Origin: Clostridium lacusfryxellense | GTDB lineage: Bacteria; Bacillota; Clostridia; Clostridiales; Clostridiaceae | Direction: 5' to 3' | NCBI RefSeq assembly: GCF_018861735.1 | Contig: NZ_JAHLEB010000023.1 | Span: 1 to 64,000, forward strand | DNA length: 64,000 nucleotides | Shown: piece after piece, positions 18,056 to 27,981 of the stretch | Position numbering within the stretch: position 1 is the stretch's first letter | Layout of the letters: every line of letters begins with the position of its first letter | Made by a program: the position numbers and the translations under genes | The notes under the pieces: model-generated | The model's input: the letters and a program-made list of their open reading frames with translations, nothing else | What the model was told of the DNA's origin: nothing | Databases searched by the model: none

Positions 18056-19054
18056 ATGATAACTTATAAAGATGCAGGTGTTAATATTGAGGAAGGATAC
18101 AAATCAGTAAAACTTATAAAAGAATATGCAGCAGCAACATTTACAAAAGGTGTTTTAAATCATTTAGGAAGTTTTGCTGGTATGTTTGAAATAGGAGAAG
18201 GTTATAAAAACCCTATTTTAGTTTCAGGTACTGATGGAGTAGGAACAAAACTTGATATAGCTTTTAGAATGAAAAAATATGACACAGTTGGTATTGACTG
18301 CGTTGCTATGTGCGTTAATGATGTTCTTTGTCATGGTGCAAAACCTCTTTTCTTTTTAGATTACATTGCTTGTGGTAAATTAGATTCTGCTGTATCAGCT
18401 CAGCTTGTTAAAGGTGTATCTGATGGTTGTATTCAATCTAATTGCGCACTAATAGGCGGCGAAACTGCTGAAATGCCAGGATTTTATAGAGACGGTGAAT
18501 ATGACATGGCCGGATTTACTGTTGGAATAGTTGACAAACATAAGATAATTGATGGATCTGCTATTAAAGACGGTTATTCTCTTATAGGTATTGAATCCTC
18601 AGGTCTTCATAGTAATGGATATTCCTTAGTTAGAAAATTAATACCTAATTTAGATGAAGATTTTAATGGAGATAAGATTGGAAAAACTCTTTTGACTCCA
18701 ACAAAAATTTATGTTAAAACTATATTAAATCTTTTAGATAAATTTGATATAAAAGGGATGGCTCATATAACAGGTGGTGGTTTTTATGAAAACATTCCAA
18801 GAATGTTTAATGGAGATTTCACAGCGGTTGTTGAGAAAAACAGCTTTAATAGACCAGAGATCTTTAACCACCTTATATCATTAGGTGTAACAGAAGAACA
18901 TATGTTTAATACATATAATATGGGAATAGGTTATGTATTATGTGTTGAAGATAAGGACGTTATCAAAGTTATAAAAACTATTCATGATTTAGGGGATAGA
19001 GCATATAAAATTGGTCATGTAGAAGCTGGAGGTGGCGGAGTTTGCTTAAAATAG
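18056..19054 (+). CDS. purM: AIR synthetase (FGAM cyclo-ligase)
   Basis: 332 residues. It closes the imidazole ring with ATP. It has the PurM-type DGVGTKLDIAF, CALIGGETAEMPGFY and GLHSNGYSLVR motifs. It starts 9 nt after purF. Its 3' end overlaps the purN start by 13 nt, implying translational coupling. Confidence 0.95.
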   Translation: MITYKDAGVNIEEGYKSVKLIKEYAAATFTKGVLNHLGSFAGMFEIGEGYKNPILVSGTDGVGTKLDIAFRMKKYDTVGIDCVAMCVNDVLCHGAKPLFFLDYIACGKLDSAVSAQLVKGVSDGCIQSNCALIGGETAEMPGFYRDGEYDMAGFTVGIVDKHKIIDGSAIKDGYSLIGIESSGLHSNGYSLVRKLIPNLDEDFNGDKIGKTLLTPTKIYVKTILNLLDKFDIKGMAHITGGGFYENIPRMFNGDFTAVVEKNSFNRPEIFNHLISLGVTEEHMFNTYNMGIGYVLCVEDKDVIKVIKTIHDLGDRAYKIGHVEAGGGGVCLK

Positions 19055-19662
19055 CCGTACTGGTATCAGGAAGCGGAAGCAATCTTCAAGCTATAATAGA
19101 TAATATAGAAAGTGGATACCTAAATTGCTCTATAGAAGCGGTAATTAGCGATAAAAAGGGCGTTTATGGAATAGAAAGAGCTAAATCTAAGGATATAAAA
19201 ACTTACATATTGGATAGAAAACAATTAGGCAGTGGGATTTCAGGTGAAATATTAAGAATTTTAGATGGAAAAGTAGATTTAATAGTACTTGCTGGATTTT
19301 TATCTATACTTCAAGGTGAACTTCTTCAGGTTTTTAAAGATAAAATTATTAACATTCACCCATCCCTTATACCATCATTTTGCGGTGGTGGAATGTATGG
19401 TATAAAAGTACATGAAAAAGCTATAGAGTACGGCGTTAAAGTTTCTGGTTGCAGCGTGCATTTCGTAGACGAAGGTACGGATTCAGGCCCAATTATAATT
19501 CAAAAAGTTGTAGATGTTTGTAGCACAGATTCGGCAAAAGATTTGCAACTAAGAGTTTTAGAGCAAGAGCATATTGCACTTCCCGAAGCTATTAAATTAA
19601 TAAGTGAAGAGGCTATAAAAATTGAGGGAAGAAAAGTACTTGCTATTGGAAAGGTGGAGTAA
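19042..19662 (+). CDS. purN: GAR transformylase, folate-dependent
   Basis: 206 residues. It transfers formyl from 10-formyl-THF to GAR. The N terminus is [16 protein letters not shown]. Catalytic Asn and His are in [11 protein letters not shown] and Asp in [10 protein letters not shown]. The TTG start at 19042 lies within the end of purM, with GGAGGTGG 6 nt upstream. Confidence 0.94.
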   Translation: MLKIAVLVSGSGSNLQAIIDNIESGYLNCSIEAVISDKKGVYGIERAKSKDIKTYILDRKQLGSGISGEILRILDGKVDLIVLAGFLSILQGELLQVFKDKIINIHPSLIPSFCGGGMYGIKVHEKAIEYGVKVSGCSVHFVDEGTDSGPIIIQKVVDVCSTDSAKDLQLRVLEQEHIALPEAIKLISEEAIKIEGRKVLAIGKVE

Positions 19663-19664
19663 TA

Positions 19665-21167
19665 ATGATTAAAACAGCACTTATAAGTGTTTTTGATAAA
19701 AATAATGTTTTAGAACTTGCAACATCACTTCAAAATAATGGTGTGGAGATTATATCTACAGGTGGAACTTTTAAGTACTTAAAAGACAATGGAATAAAAG
19801 TTTTGGAGATTTCTGATGTTACAGGATTCGAAGAGATATTAGATGGAAGGGTTAAAACATTGCATCCAATAATTCATAGTGGGATACTAGCAATCCGTGG
19901 TAATAAAGAACACATGGCAACAATCAAAGCTAAAGGAATAAACACTATCGATATGGTAGTAGTTAATCTTTACCCTTTCTTTGATAAAGTAACAGAGGAT
20001 TTAAGTTTTGAGGAAAAAGTTGAATTTATCGATATTGGTGGACCAACAATGCTAAGAGCAGCAGCTAAAAACTTTAAAGATGTTATAGTACTTAGTGATG
20101 CAAGCGATTATGAAAATATTATAAATAAAATGGATGCAAAACAAGAAGTGGATTTTGAAACTCGAAAACACTTAGCAGGCAAAGTTTTTAATTTAATATC
20201 AGCATACGATGCAGCTATTAGTAATTTCTTACTTGGTGAAGAAACATACCCTGACTATCTTTCTATCTCATATAAAAAACAAATGGATTTAAGATATGGT
20301 GAAAATCCTCATCAAAGTGCAGCCTATTATGTGTCTGCTGCTAGTAATGGAGCGATGAAAGATATAAAGCAGTTACACGGCAAAGAATTATCTTATAATA
20401 ATATAAAGGATATGGATATTGCATGGAAGGTAGTATGTGAATTTGATGAAATTGCTTGTTGCGCTCTAAAACACAATACCCCTTGTGGTGTAGCTACAGG
20501 TAGTAGCGTACTTGATACATATAAAAAGGCATACGAATGTGATCCAATGTCTATTTTTGGAGGCATAGTTGCTTTTAATAAAAAAGTAGATAAAGAAACT
20601 GCACTAGAACTTACAAAGATATTTCTAGAGGTTATCATTGCACCAGATTTTGACGATGACGCATTACTAATTTTAGAAAAGAAGAAAAACATAAGAATTA
20701 TAAAATGTTTAAGTAAAGCTGTCGGCACAAAGAATATAGTTAATGTGGATGGCGGAATATTAGTACAAAGTGCAGATAATAAGTTAATAGAAGATATAAA
20801 AGTAGTTACTAAGAAAAGTCCAACAGAGGATGAAATGAAAGATTTAATATTTGCAATGATAGTAGTTAAGTATGTTAAATCAAATGCCATTGTAGTGGTT
20901 AAAGATGGGGTGACTAAGGGAATTGGAGCAGGCCAGGTAAATAGAATATGGGCTGCAGAGCAGGCGTTAGAAAGATCAGGAGATGGTACAATACTCGCAT
21001 CAGATGCATTTTTCCCATTTGGAGATGTGGTAGAGCTTGCTGCGAAATATAATATAAAAGCAATTATTCAGCCCGGTGGTTCTATTAAGGACGTACAATC
21101 AATAGAGATGTGCGATAAAAATGGAATTTCTATGGTATTTACTGGAATAAGGCATTTTAAACATTAA
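19665..21167 (+). CDS. purH: Bifunctional AICAR transformylase / IMP cyclohydrolase
   Basis: 500 residues carrying the last two steps to IMP. The N-terminal MGS-like cyclohydrolase domain (about 1-190) shows [14 protein letters not shown]. The transformylase domain starts at [11 protein letters not shown] and has the lysine-histidine motif ALKHNTPCG. It starts 2 nt after purN. A short internal hairpin follows before purD. Confidence 0.95.
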   Translation: MIKTALISVFDKNNVLELATSLQNNGVEIISTGGTFKYLKDNGIKVLEISDVTGFEEILDGRVKTLHPIIHSGILAIRGNKEHMATIKAKGINTIDMVVVNLYPFFDKVTEDLSFEEKVEFIDIGGPTMLRAAAKNFKDVIVLSDASDYENIINKMDAKQEVDFETRKHLAGKVFNLISAYDAAISNFLLGEETYPDYLSISYKKQMDLRYGENPHQSAAYYVSAASNGAMKDIKQLHGKELSYNNIKDMDIAWKVVCEFDEIACCALKHNTPCGVATGSSVLDTYKKAYECDPMSIFGGIVAFNKKVDKETALELTKIFLEVIIAPDFDDDALLILEKKKNIRIIKCLSKAVGTKNIVNVDGGILVQSADNKLIEDIKVVTKKSPTEDEMKDLIFAMIVVKYVKSNAIVVVKDGVTKGIGAGQVNRIWAAEQALERSGDGTILASDAFFPFGDVVELAAKYNIKAIIQPGGSIKDVQSIEMCDKNGISMVFTGIRHFKH

Positions 21168-21172
21168 GGTCA

Positions 21173-21199
21173 TGATGGAATAACGTAGTTATTCCATCA
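21173..21199 (+). terminator. Hairpin between purH and purD
   Basis: TGATGGAATAAC (21173-21184) and GTTATTCCATCA (21188-21199) pair perfectly around a 3-nt loop, followed by ATTTTAATTT. It is probably a partial terminator that lowers purD expression. Confidence 0.5.
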
Positions 21200-21233
21200 A
21201 TTTTAATTTATATAGATAAAGGAGATGGATTAT

Positions 21234-22487
21234 ATGAAAGTGTTAATTATTGGTTCAGGGGGACGTGAACATGCATTAGTTGCCAAGGTTTCTGAGAATT
21301 CTGCAGTTACTAAGGTTTATTGTGCGCCTGGCAATGGTGGAACAGGTCGCGAAGATAAATGTGAAAATGTTAATATCACAAAAATAGATGAGCTTTTAGC
21401 ATTTGCTATTAAAAATAAAATAGATTTTACAATAGTTGGATCAGAGGAATGGCTTGTACAAGGAATTGTAGATAAGTTTAAAGAAAATGGTCTAAAAATA
21501 CTAGGACCTAGTAAAAAAGCTGCAATGCTCGAAGGTAGTAAGTCTTTTTCTAAAGAATTTATGAAAAAATACAAGATAAAAACAGCTGCATATGAATTTT
21601 TTGATAATACAAATGATGCTATAGACTATTTAAAAAAATGTGAATACCCTATAGTAATTAAAGCAGATGGTCTGGCGGCAGGTAAAGGAGTAGTTATTTG
21701 TAACGATTATGAAACTGCTCAGAAATGCATAAATGATTTTATGGTATTAGATATATTTAAAGGTAGTGGTAAAAATATTATTATTGAAGAATTTTTAGAA
21801 GGTGTTGAGGCATCAATACTTTCTATAACAGATGGTAAGGTTATACTTCCATTTGTATCTTCAAAAGATCATAAACAAATATTTGATGGGGGCATTGGAC
21901 CCAATACAGGCGGAATGGGGGCAATCGCACCAAATCCATATTGTAATGAAGAGGTACTAGATGAATTTTACAAAAACATATTAACACCTACGCTTAAAGG
22001 TATTCAAACGGAAAAAATGGATTATACAGGCATAATATTTTTTGGAATAATGATAACTAAAAAAGGCGTATATTTACTAGAATATAATGTAAGATTTGGT
22101 GATCCTGAAACACAGGCGGTCCTACCACTTATGAAAAGTGATTTTACGGAGCTTATAGTTAGTGCTATAGATGGAAAACTTGAAAACTTTAATTTGCAGT
22201 GGAATGAGGGTTATTCTTGTTGCCTAATTGCTGCATCCAAAGGGTATCCTGGTAATTACGATACAGGACTTGAGATAACGGAGTCTGGTAAATTAGATGG
22301 TAAGTTATTTCTAGCAGGTGCTGTATGCGGGGATGATGGTACTATTAGGACAAATGGTGGAAGGGTACTAGGAATAACAGGGTTTGGTGGAACACTAGAA
22401 ATAGCAAGAGATACAGCTTATGCTGATATGAAAAAGATTCAGTTTGCTGGAATGTACCATAGAACAGATATTGGAAAAATAAATTAG
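21234..22487 (+). CDS. purD: GAR synthetase
   Basis: 417 residues. It ligates phosphoribosylamine and glycine. ATP-grasp enzyme with N-terminal MKVLIIGSGGREHAL, KADGLAAGKGV and GPNTGGMGAIAP. The ATG at 21234 has GGAG 9 nt upstream; the in-frame ATG at 21225 overlaps that site. It is the last gene of the pur operon. Confidence 0.95.
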   Translation: MKVLIIGSGGREHALVAKVSENSAVTKVYCAPGNGGTGREDKCENVNITKIDELLAFAIKNKIDFTIVGSEEWLVQGIVDKFKENGLKILGPSKKAAMLEGSKSFSKEFMKKYKIKTAAYEFFDNTNDAIDYLKKCEYPIVIKADGLAAGKGVVICNDYETAQKCINDFMVLDIFKGSGKNIIIEEFLEGVEASILSITDGKVILPFVSSKDHKQIFDGGIGPNTGGMGAIAPNPYCNEEVLDEFYKNILTPTLKGIQTEKMDYTGIIFFGIMITKKGVYLLEYNVRFGDPETQAVLPLMKSDFTELIVSAIDGKLENFNLQWNEGYSCCLIAASKGYPGNYDTGLEITESGKLDGKLFLAGAVCGDDGTIRTNGGRVLGITGFGGTLEIARDTAYADMKKIQFAGMYHRTDIGKIN

Positions 22488-22713
22488 ATATAGACCTATT
22501 AAAAATAGTTCATAATATCTCTCCTTAGGAAGTAAATTATCTTTATCGATATGAATATGATATTATTAGCAATCTATTTATCGAAATAACTTGAATATTG
22601 TGATAATGTTATATATGATAGGAGTACGCTAGTAAATTTTAGAAGTAAAGATAGAGAAGATTTAATTAGAAAAATATAATTGGTTTATATTTACATATTA
22701 GGAGATGATAATT

Positions 22714-22980
22714 ATGAAAGTTATAAAAAAAGATGGTAGGACACAAAAGTTTGATTTAGATAAAATAAAAACTAGCATATACAGGGCCTCAGACGATGCT
22801 GAGCAGCCTTTAAATGAGTCAGATATTGATAATATAGCAGGAGATATTGAAACAAACATAAAGGACCTTAAAAAGGACTCTGTTAATTCTTATGTTATTC
22901 AAGAACTAGTAGTGGACCAATTAGAGAAATCAGGGTTTAATGTTTTGGCCAAATACTATAATCTGGGAAATTTAGAATAA
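22714..22980 (+). CDS. Free-standing ATP-cone domain protein
   Basis: 88 residues, essentially one ATP-cone. MKVIKKDGRTQKFDLDKIKTS begins it and the helical part ends at VLAKYYNLG. ATP-cones are normally fused to ribonucleotide reductase, NrdR or kinases, where they bind ATP/dATP as an allosteric sensor. Here no zinc ribbon or catalytic domain accompanies it. The ATG at 22714 has TAGGAG 9 nt upstream. It is a monocistronic gene closed by a strong terminator. A partner acting in trans, for example a reductase, is plausible but unproved. Confidence 0.75.
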   Translation: MKVIKKDGRTQKFDLDKIKTSIYRASDDAEQPLNESDIDNIAGDIETNIKDLKKDSVNSYVIQELVVDQLEKSGFNVLAKYYNLGNLE

Positions 22981-22981
22981 T

Positions 22982-23026
22982 AAAAGAGAAAGCAGATGAA
23001 AATAAATCATCTGCTTTCTCTTTTAT
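22982..23026. terminator. Strong terminator, bidirectional
   Basis: AAAAGAGAAAGCAGATGA (22982-22999) pairs perfectly with TCATCTGCTTTCTCTTTT (23007-23024). It serves the ATP-cone gene and the convergent permease gene. Confidence 0.85.
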
Positions 23027-23035
23027 AAATAATAT

Positions 23036-23788
23036 TTAAAAAATTCCTGCGAGCATTTTCACAGCAACGGCTAGGGACATGGTTACAAATATGGGTTTTA
23101 TAAGCCGCGAACCTTTACTTAATGCAACTGTTGTGCCCATTTTAGCACCTATAATCATAGATAATGCAACTGGCAATCCTATGGCGTAATTTATTTTGCC
23201 ACTAAGGGCAAACAAAATAAGTGCTGTTACATTACTAACAAAGTTTAAAATTCTAGCGTTAGCAGAAGAAGATACAAAGTTGAATCCAAAAATATTAATA
23301 AATCCAAAAACTAAAAAAGAACCAGTCCCAGGACCAAAAAAACCATCATAGAAACCTAGAGAAAGTGCAAGTAATATTCCGCATATTACATTTTTTTTAG
23401 TAAGTTTTTGAAATTTGTCTTTTAGTCCTAGTGATTTGGAGAAAAGAGTATAAATTCCAATAAACATGATAAGAATTAATACTAAAACATTTAGAAATTT
23501 TTGGTCTATATGTAGTACTGCTCTAACACCTAGCATTGAACCTATGAACGTGAAGGGAATGAGATATTTCAAAAGTTTAAAATTAGCCTTACCTGATTTT
23601 ATAAATTGGAGCGAACTAGTAAAAGAACCAGCTGTGGCACTAAATTTGTTAGTACCAAGTACCATATGGGGAGGTAGACCTGCTAGCATAAAGGCCGGTA
23701 CGCTTATTAATCCACCACCACCGGCTATGGAATCTACAAAAGAAGCCAAAAAACCAGCCATGCATAATAGAATAATTGTAGTTGTCAT
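23036..23788 (-). CDS. TauE/SafE-family membrane permease (YfcA-like)
   Basis: 250 residues with eight or so membrane helices. The motif FVDSIAGGGGLISVP near the N terminus and a second conserved GFYDGFFGPGTGSFL in the middle are typical of TauE/SafE exporters, which move organosulfonates, sulfite or related anions. Its upstream region carries a Fur-like inverted repeat, suggesting metal-dependent control. Substrate unknown. Confidence 0.82.
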   Translation of the reverse strand: MTTTIILLCMAGFLASFVDSIAGGGGLISVPAFMLAGLPPHMVLGTNKFSATAGSFTSSLQFIKSGKANFKLLKYLIPFTFIGSMLGVRAVLHIDQKFLNVLVLILIMFIGIYTLFSKSLGLKDKFQKLTKKNVICGILLALSLGFYDGFFGPGTGSFLVFGFINIFGFNFVSSSANARILNFVSNVTALILFALSGKINYAIGLPVALSMIIGAKMGTTVALSKGSRLIKPIFVTMSLAVAVKMLAGIF

Positions 23789-23830
23789 GTAACACCTGCC
23801 TATTTTGATGAATTTAAAAAAGAATATATA

Positions 23831-23856
23831 TTATCATTACCATTATAAATGATAAT
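23831..23856 (-). promoter_or_regulatory. Fur-family-like operator upstream of the permease gene
   Basis: TTATCATT (23831-23838) and AATGATAA (23849-23856) form an inverted repeat, with GATAAT-type half sites as in Fur, PerR or Zur boxes. It lies 43-68 bp before the start of the permease gene, over the expected promoter. Confidence 0.45.
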
Positions 23857-24129
23857 AAGTATAAATTAAAGAAATATAGCAATTTAAGACAATGTTAGAA
23901 AAAAGAAAACAGTAAATCAGCATATTTTAAGGCGATAATCAATAACCTATTGATTTATATGGCATAAATACGTATTATATATAGTGGGAGTAAAACATTA
24001 TAAGAATTTTCTAGTTTAAACTTTATTAGAATAAGCTGATTTATCAAAGTAAGCAGATTTAATAAAATAAACGGAGTTAATAAAATAAACGTTATTAAAA
24101 ATATTAATATAATATTAGGGGGATTTAAT
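23857..24129. other. Intergenic, promoter region of the RDD-like gene
   Basis: Very AT-rich. TTAATAAAATAAACG occurs twice in direct repeat (24059-24073 and 24077-24091). Apart from this and the binding site AGGGGG before 24130, nothing is recognised. Confidence 0.4.
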
Positions 24130-24480
24130 ATGTTAGAACAAAAAGATGAAATTGGAAACGAAAGAATAATTGATAAATTAAACAATGGAAGTGAAGAACT
24201 AGTTGGACAAGGCGGTAATAGAGCTATAAAACCTACTTTCTTTGATGCTTTTAAAGCTAGTATTATAGATTTAGTAGTTGTAGGAGCAATATCAACAGTA
24301 GGAGTATTTGCAGCTGATGCGCTTCTTAAAATAGCAGGATTTGCTATATCTGAAAAATTCACAATGGCATTTATAATCTTTATGGTTGTGATGGTTTTTT
24401 ATATGAGTATTATGGAAAGTGGAAAAAAATCTGCAACAATAGGCAAGAAAGTAGCTAGATTAATTATTACAAAACGATAG
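24130..24480 (+). CDS. RDD-like small membrane protein
   Basis: 116 residues: a hydrophilic N-terminal 35 residues, then two strong hydrophobic helices (about 48-68 and 78-98). The ending [19 protein letters not shown] resembles the GKSxTxGKRxxxL ending of RDD proteins. RDD proteins are often linked to stress or ion transport, but the role here is not known. It lies 4 bp before rlmD, so the two are probably co-transcribed. Confidence 0.5.
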   Translation: MLEQKDEIGNERIIDKLNNGSEELVGQGGNRAIKPTFFDAFKASIIDLVVVGAISTVGVFAADALLKIAGFAISEKFTMAFIIFMVVMVFYMSIMESGKKSATIGKKVARLIITKR

Positions 24481-24484
24481 GAGT

Positions 24485-25849
24485 TTGAATAAACGTATGC
24501 AAAAAAGAAAAGAGTACGAATTTAATATAGAAAAATTAGAATTTCCATCTCAAGGCATAGCATATTATGAAGGCGAAAAAGTTTTGATAAAAAACACATT
24601 GCCTGGACAAAAAGTAATTGCTAAAGTATCAAAAAAGAAAGCAGTTGGAGTAGAAGCTAAACTTGTAAAAATACTTGAGGATGTAGACTATAAAATTGAA
24701 CCTCAATGCGCTATTACAGAGTTTTGTGGAGGATGTAGTCATCAATTTCTTACATACGAAAAACAATTAGAATTTAAAAAAGAACAGGTATTGAAGTTGT
24801 TTGAAGAAGCAGAAATAATGGATTTTGAGTTTTTAGGTATAGAAAAAAGCCCTGAGGTATTCGAATATAGAAATAAGATGGAATTTACATTTGGAGACTT
24901 CTTAAAAAATGGTGAATTAACTCTAGGTATGCATACCAAAGGCAGAAGCTTTAGTATTGTTACTGTTGATGATTGTAGAATTGTAGATGTAGATTTTAGA
25001 GAAATTTTAAAAGTAGTATTAAACTATTTTAAAGAACTAAAATTACCACACTATAAAGTAATGGAGCATGAGGGATATTTAAGGAACTTAGTTGTTAGAA
25101 AGGCTAAAAACACTGGTGAGATATTAGTAAATATCGTAACTACAAGTCAAATAGATTTCGATCTTAATGAAATAACAAATAAGCTTAAAGAATTAAAATG
25201 CGATGGAAATATTACAGGAATAATACATACATTTAATGACTCTTTATCGGATATAGTTCAATCTGATAAAACTGAAACATTATTCGGAAGAGATTACATT
25301 ATTGAAAAATTATTAGATTTGAAGTTTAAAATTAATCCTTTTGCTTTTTTTCAGACCAATACAAAAGGTGCAGAAAAACTTTATAGTTTAGTTAGAGACT
25401 TTTTAGGTGATTCAGAGTCTAAAGTTGTGTTTGATTTATATTGTGGAACTGGGACTATAGGACAAATTGTTGCAGCTAAAGCTAAAAAAGTTTTAGGAAT
25501 TGAATTAATAGAAGAAGCAGTTGCTGCTGCAAATGAAAATGCGAAAATTAATGGATTAGATAATTGTGAGTTTATAGCAGGTGACATTGCAAAGGTTATA
25601 AAAGAGGTAAAGGATAAGCCAGATAGCATTATTCTAGACCCACCAAGAGCAGGAGTTCATCCTACAGCTCTAGACTATGTAATAAAGTTTGATGCAAACC
25701 ATATAGTTTATGTTTCTTGTAATCCTAAAAGCCTAGTGGTTGATTTGAAAGAAATGATAGATAGAGGATATAAGGTGAATAAGGTCATATTAATGGATAT
25801 GTTCCCTCATACACCACACATTGAGACGATAGTTAATCTAATCAAGTAA
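24485..25849 (+). CDS. rlmD: 23S rRNA (uracil-5-)-methyltransferase RumA/RlmD type
   Basis: 454 residues. It methylates uracil in 23S rRNA with SAM. The N-terminal TRAM-like domain is followed by the cluster-binding Cys in FCGGCSH, the SAM motif [11 protein letters not shown], the motif ILDPPRAG, the catalytic Cys in [10 protein letters not shown], and the C-terminal HTPHIETIV typical of the family. Start: TTG at 24485 is too near the TAGGAG site; ATG at 24497 is an alternative. Clostridia may hold several paralogues with RlmC, RlmD or RlmCD specificity, so the site methylated is uncertain. Its last ~30 bp recur at 28.2 and 48.0 kb. Confidence 0.88.
   Translation: MNKRMQKRKEYEFNIEKLEFPSQGIAYYEGEKVLIKNTLPGQKVIAKVSKKKAVGVEAKLVKILEDVDYKIEPQCAITEFCGGCSHQFLTYEKQLEFKKEQVLKLFEEAEIMDFEFLGIEKSPEVFEYRNKMEFTFGDFLKNGELTLGMHTKGRSFSIVTVDDCRIVDVDFREILKVVLNYFKELKLPHYKVMEHEGYLRNLVVRKAKNTGEILVNIVTTSQIDFDLNEITNKLKELKCDGNITGIIHTFNDSLSDIVQSDKTETLFGRDYIIEKLLDLKFKINPFAFFQTNTKGAEKLYSLVRDFLGDSESKVVFDLYCGTGTIGQIVAAKAKKVLGIELIEEAVAAANENAKINGLDNCEFIAGDIAKVIKEVKDKPDSIILDPPRAGVHPTALDYVIKFDANHIVYVSCNPKSLVVDLKEMIDRGYKVNKVILMDMFPHTPHIETIVNLIK
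25808..25849 (+). repeat. rlmD 3' tail, copy 1 (possible attL)
   Basis: Genuine end of rlm[14 protein letters not shown]-stop. The core ATTGAGAC lies at 25820-25827. Confidence 0.5.
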
Positions 25850-25890
25850 TACCAACAGTTGCAAAGGTTTGAAAGCTTAAAGTTTATTCA

Positions 25891-25928
25891 TTTCCGACGG
25901 CTATTCAAGCACGTCGGAAAAGTTTTTT
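25891..25928 (+). terminator. Terminator of rlmD
   Basis: TTTCCGACG (25891-25899) and CGTCGGAAA (25912-25920) with a following run of T. A related hairpin, TTTCCGACAG...TTCGTCGGAAA, follows the second rlmD tail at about 28262-28290. Confidence 0.8.
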
Positions 25929-25981
25929 TAAATGTATACCAATAATTTGTATAAGATCAATAATTATAGGAAAGGACGTTA

Positions 25982-26031
25982 AAACCAAAAGAAAGAACTA
26001 TCTGAGCTCAGATAGTTCTTTCTTTTGGTTT
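25982..26031. repeat. Perfect 50-bp palindrome
   Basis: The 25 bases from 25982 to 26006 (AAACCAAAAGAAAGAACTAT and on to GAG) are the exact reverse complement of 26007-26031, with no loop at all. It can serve as terminator for transcripts from either side, including the lysis genes on the minus strand; the extreme length and perfection suggest recent origin. Confidence 0.75.
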
Positions 26032-26073
26032 ACAATAACATTTTTTATATTGTATGGCACAGGTCAAGTTATA

Positions 26074-26280
26074 TTACCATGTTATATTTTCATTTGTGAT
26101 ACTCCTTAAAATCAAATTAATTACAGACAAAACAACTACTTGTAATTCAGGTGTAATTATATCTTTACCTTAAATTTGTTGTGCCATAGCTCCTACTAGC
26201 ATAATTGCATTTACATAAATCGTTTTACTCAAATACCATTTCTTGCTAACTACCACTTCTGCTTTTTTTATTTCTGGCAT
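26074..26280 (-). pseudogene. Phage holin-like small protein with in-frame stop
   Basis: The ATG at 26280 has GGAGG close upstream. The frame reads 36 codons (KKWYLSKTIYVNAIML is the hydrophobic start), then TAA at 26172-26170. It continues in the same frame for 31 sensible codons (GKDIITPELQVVVLSVINLI...) to a final TAA. The whole resembles the ~70-residue holin-like membrane proteins that accompany endolysins in clostridial phages. It lies downstream of the amidase on the same strand. A single base change would restore it, so a sequencing error or recent inactivation are both possible. Confidence 0.6.
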
Positions 26281-26423
26281 ATTACATTCCTCCTTTTGGC
26301 TTCTACCTCTCTTAATTTATAAATATAGTTAAAATGAATAGGCCTTTTGTTCCTTAAGATTTTTTAGTTCATATTCACGCATCTCATCTGTATATAATAT
26401 CGTTCAAATTTTATTTGCTAAGA

Positions 26424-27590
26424 TCATTTTATTAACTTATTCCAAGTTTTATTTCCAACTATTCCATCACTATCTAAGCCATTTGCATTTTGATAGATAA
26501 TTACTGAATTTTTAGTAACATTTCCGAATATACCATCCACAGCTACGCCCAATTTACTCTGCAAATATCTTACTACAATTCCCTTCGAACCTACTTTAAG
26601 AAGTGGCTTTGCCAATACAGAATTTATTGCATTTATAGTATTAACTCCAGCAATTCCATCAACGGCAAGCCCCAATTTCCATTGACAAACCTTTATAGCA
26701 AATATGCTGTTATCACCTGTAATTCCATCTTCACTTAACTTTAAGCCATTTTTACCTTTGAATCCCAATCTATTTAAAGATTTTTGTATTGAAAGTAACT
26801 TTGTATCTATACTTGTAGGAGTAGTTGTTGTAGCAGTATTATTACCACCAACAACTTTCCCATTTTCATCAAATACTTTATAACCAGGTAAAGTCTTAAG
26901 AAGATTGAGTGCATTTTGCAAATTAGAATAAGCCCCTTTTTGAGATTTAACAGCCTCCCATGATAATCGAACTCTATATGTGTGTCCTAGAACCACAGGT
27001 TTTGGAATTGCATTATTAGAATTCGTTGTCGTAGATTTATTAAAAGTTAAACCTAAATACGAAAATATTCCCTTGACAATTGAGAGCGCAATTTTTTCTT
27101 GAAAAGCATATTGTAATAACGAAGTTTCTTCTAAAGCATTAGATATAAATGCAGTTTCGACTAAAATAGCTGGCATATAACTCATTCTTAAAACTCCGAA
27201 ATTCGCAGTCTTACTCCCACGATTTGTTAATGACGTTGCTTTAACAAGTTCTGATTGTACAAATTTTGATAATTTTAATCCATTAGAACTTGAAGGATGA
27301 GAAAAAGTTTCCACTCCATGAGCGGTTTTATTTACAGCGGAATTACAATGGATAGATATGAATGTATCACATTTGTTGTTATTTGCTATTGTCGCTCTCT
27401 GTGCTAGAGTTAAATATTTATCTGTGGTTCTCGTATATATTACCTTTTGTCCATTCTCTATTAGAATCCTACCTACAATTTTAGCAATAACTAGAACAAT
27501 ATCAGCTTCATGAGAACGCTTACCTACTGCTCCTGGATCGCTACCACCATGTCCAGGATCCAAGCAGTGTGTAAATATTTTATTGATCAT
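26424..27590 (-). CDS. N-acetylmuramoyl-L-alanine amidase, phage-type endolysin
   Basis: 388 residues. An Amidase_3 domain (1-180) has zinc ligands H14 (DPGHGG), E28 and H81 (SIHCN) and the catalytic E145 (LVETAF). A SPOR-like segment (about 198-245) follows, then a Thr-rich linker (about 250-260) and two peptidoglycan-binding repeats (about 263-330 and 335-388, each with DGIxGxxT). There is no signal peptide, so release would need a holin, as in phage lysis cassettes; a broken holin-like gene lies just downstream. The ATG at 27590 has AAGGAG upstream. It is likely prophage debris or a host gene taken from a phage. Confidence 0.85.
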   Translation of the reverse strand: MINKIFTHCLDPGHGGSDPGAVGKRSHEADIVLVIAKIVGRILIENGQKVIYTRTTDKYLTLAQRATIANNNKCDTFISIHCNSAVNKTAHGVETFSHPSSSNGLKLSKFVQSELVKATSLTNRGSKTANFGVLRMSYMPAILVETAFISNALEETSLLQYAFQEKIALSIVKGIFSYLGLTFNKSTTTNSNNAIPKPVVLGHTYRVRLSWEAVKSQKGAYSNLQNALNLLKTLPGYKVFDENGKVVGGNNTATTTTPTSIDTKLLSIQKSLNRLGFKGKNGLKLSEDGITGDNSIFAIKVCQWKLGLAVDGIAGVNTINAINSVLAKPLLKVGSKGIVVRYLQSKLGVAVDGIFGNVTKNSVIIYQNANGLDSDGIVGNKTWNKLIK

Positions 27591-27899
27591 TAATATTTCA
27601 CTCCTTATATATTCAGTTGCAAGGATTGATAATTAATCAGTCAGAAGAACTACCAAAGTTGCAAACAATCTTTTAATTAATATTTTCGGCTCTAATATAG
27701 TTTTATTATTATTTTTCGAGCAACATTTAAAAATATTTAAGCGGGTGATTTTAGCTGCAATTATTTTAGATAATTAAAACTATCGAATAAATAACTAAAA
27801 TAAATTATTTATGTAATATAATATATGTTGTACTTTAAAAAACGTTATAGTAAAAAAGAGCTTAAATATTTTAAAATATATATAATGGACTCTAGTTTT

Positions 27900-27981
27900 A
27901 TGGTGGCAATGCCACCCGTTTGCCACCGTTACACAAAATATTATTAGATACAATTAGTTAATATAAAAGCATTGATTAAAA
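27900..27981. repeat. GGYGGNAA hairpin repeat, diverged tandem unit
   Basis: GGTGGCAA - ATGCCACCCG-type loop - TTGCCACC, followed by AAAATATTATTAGATACAAT. The next unit (from about 28003) has GGTGGGAA...TTTCCGCC followed by AAAATATGATTAGATATAAT. The two are clearly homologous over about 70 bp, so this is a tandem duplication. Confidence 0.6.

Noticed and set aside
22540-22640. Possible NrdR or Fur box before the ATP-cone gene
   Set aside because: Several ATCGATA and GATAAT stretches occur, but none forms a convincing dyad of either consensus.
24059-24091. Direct repeat TTAATAAAATAAACG as iteron or origin
   Set aside because: Only two copies in very AT-rich DNA and no replication gene nearby.
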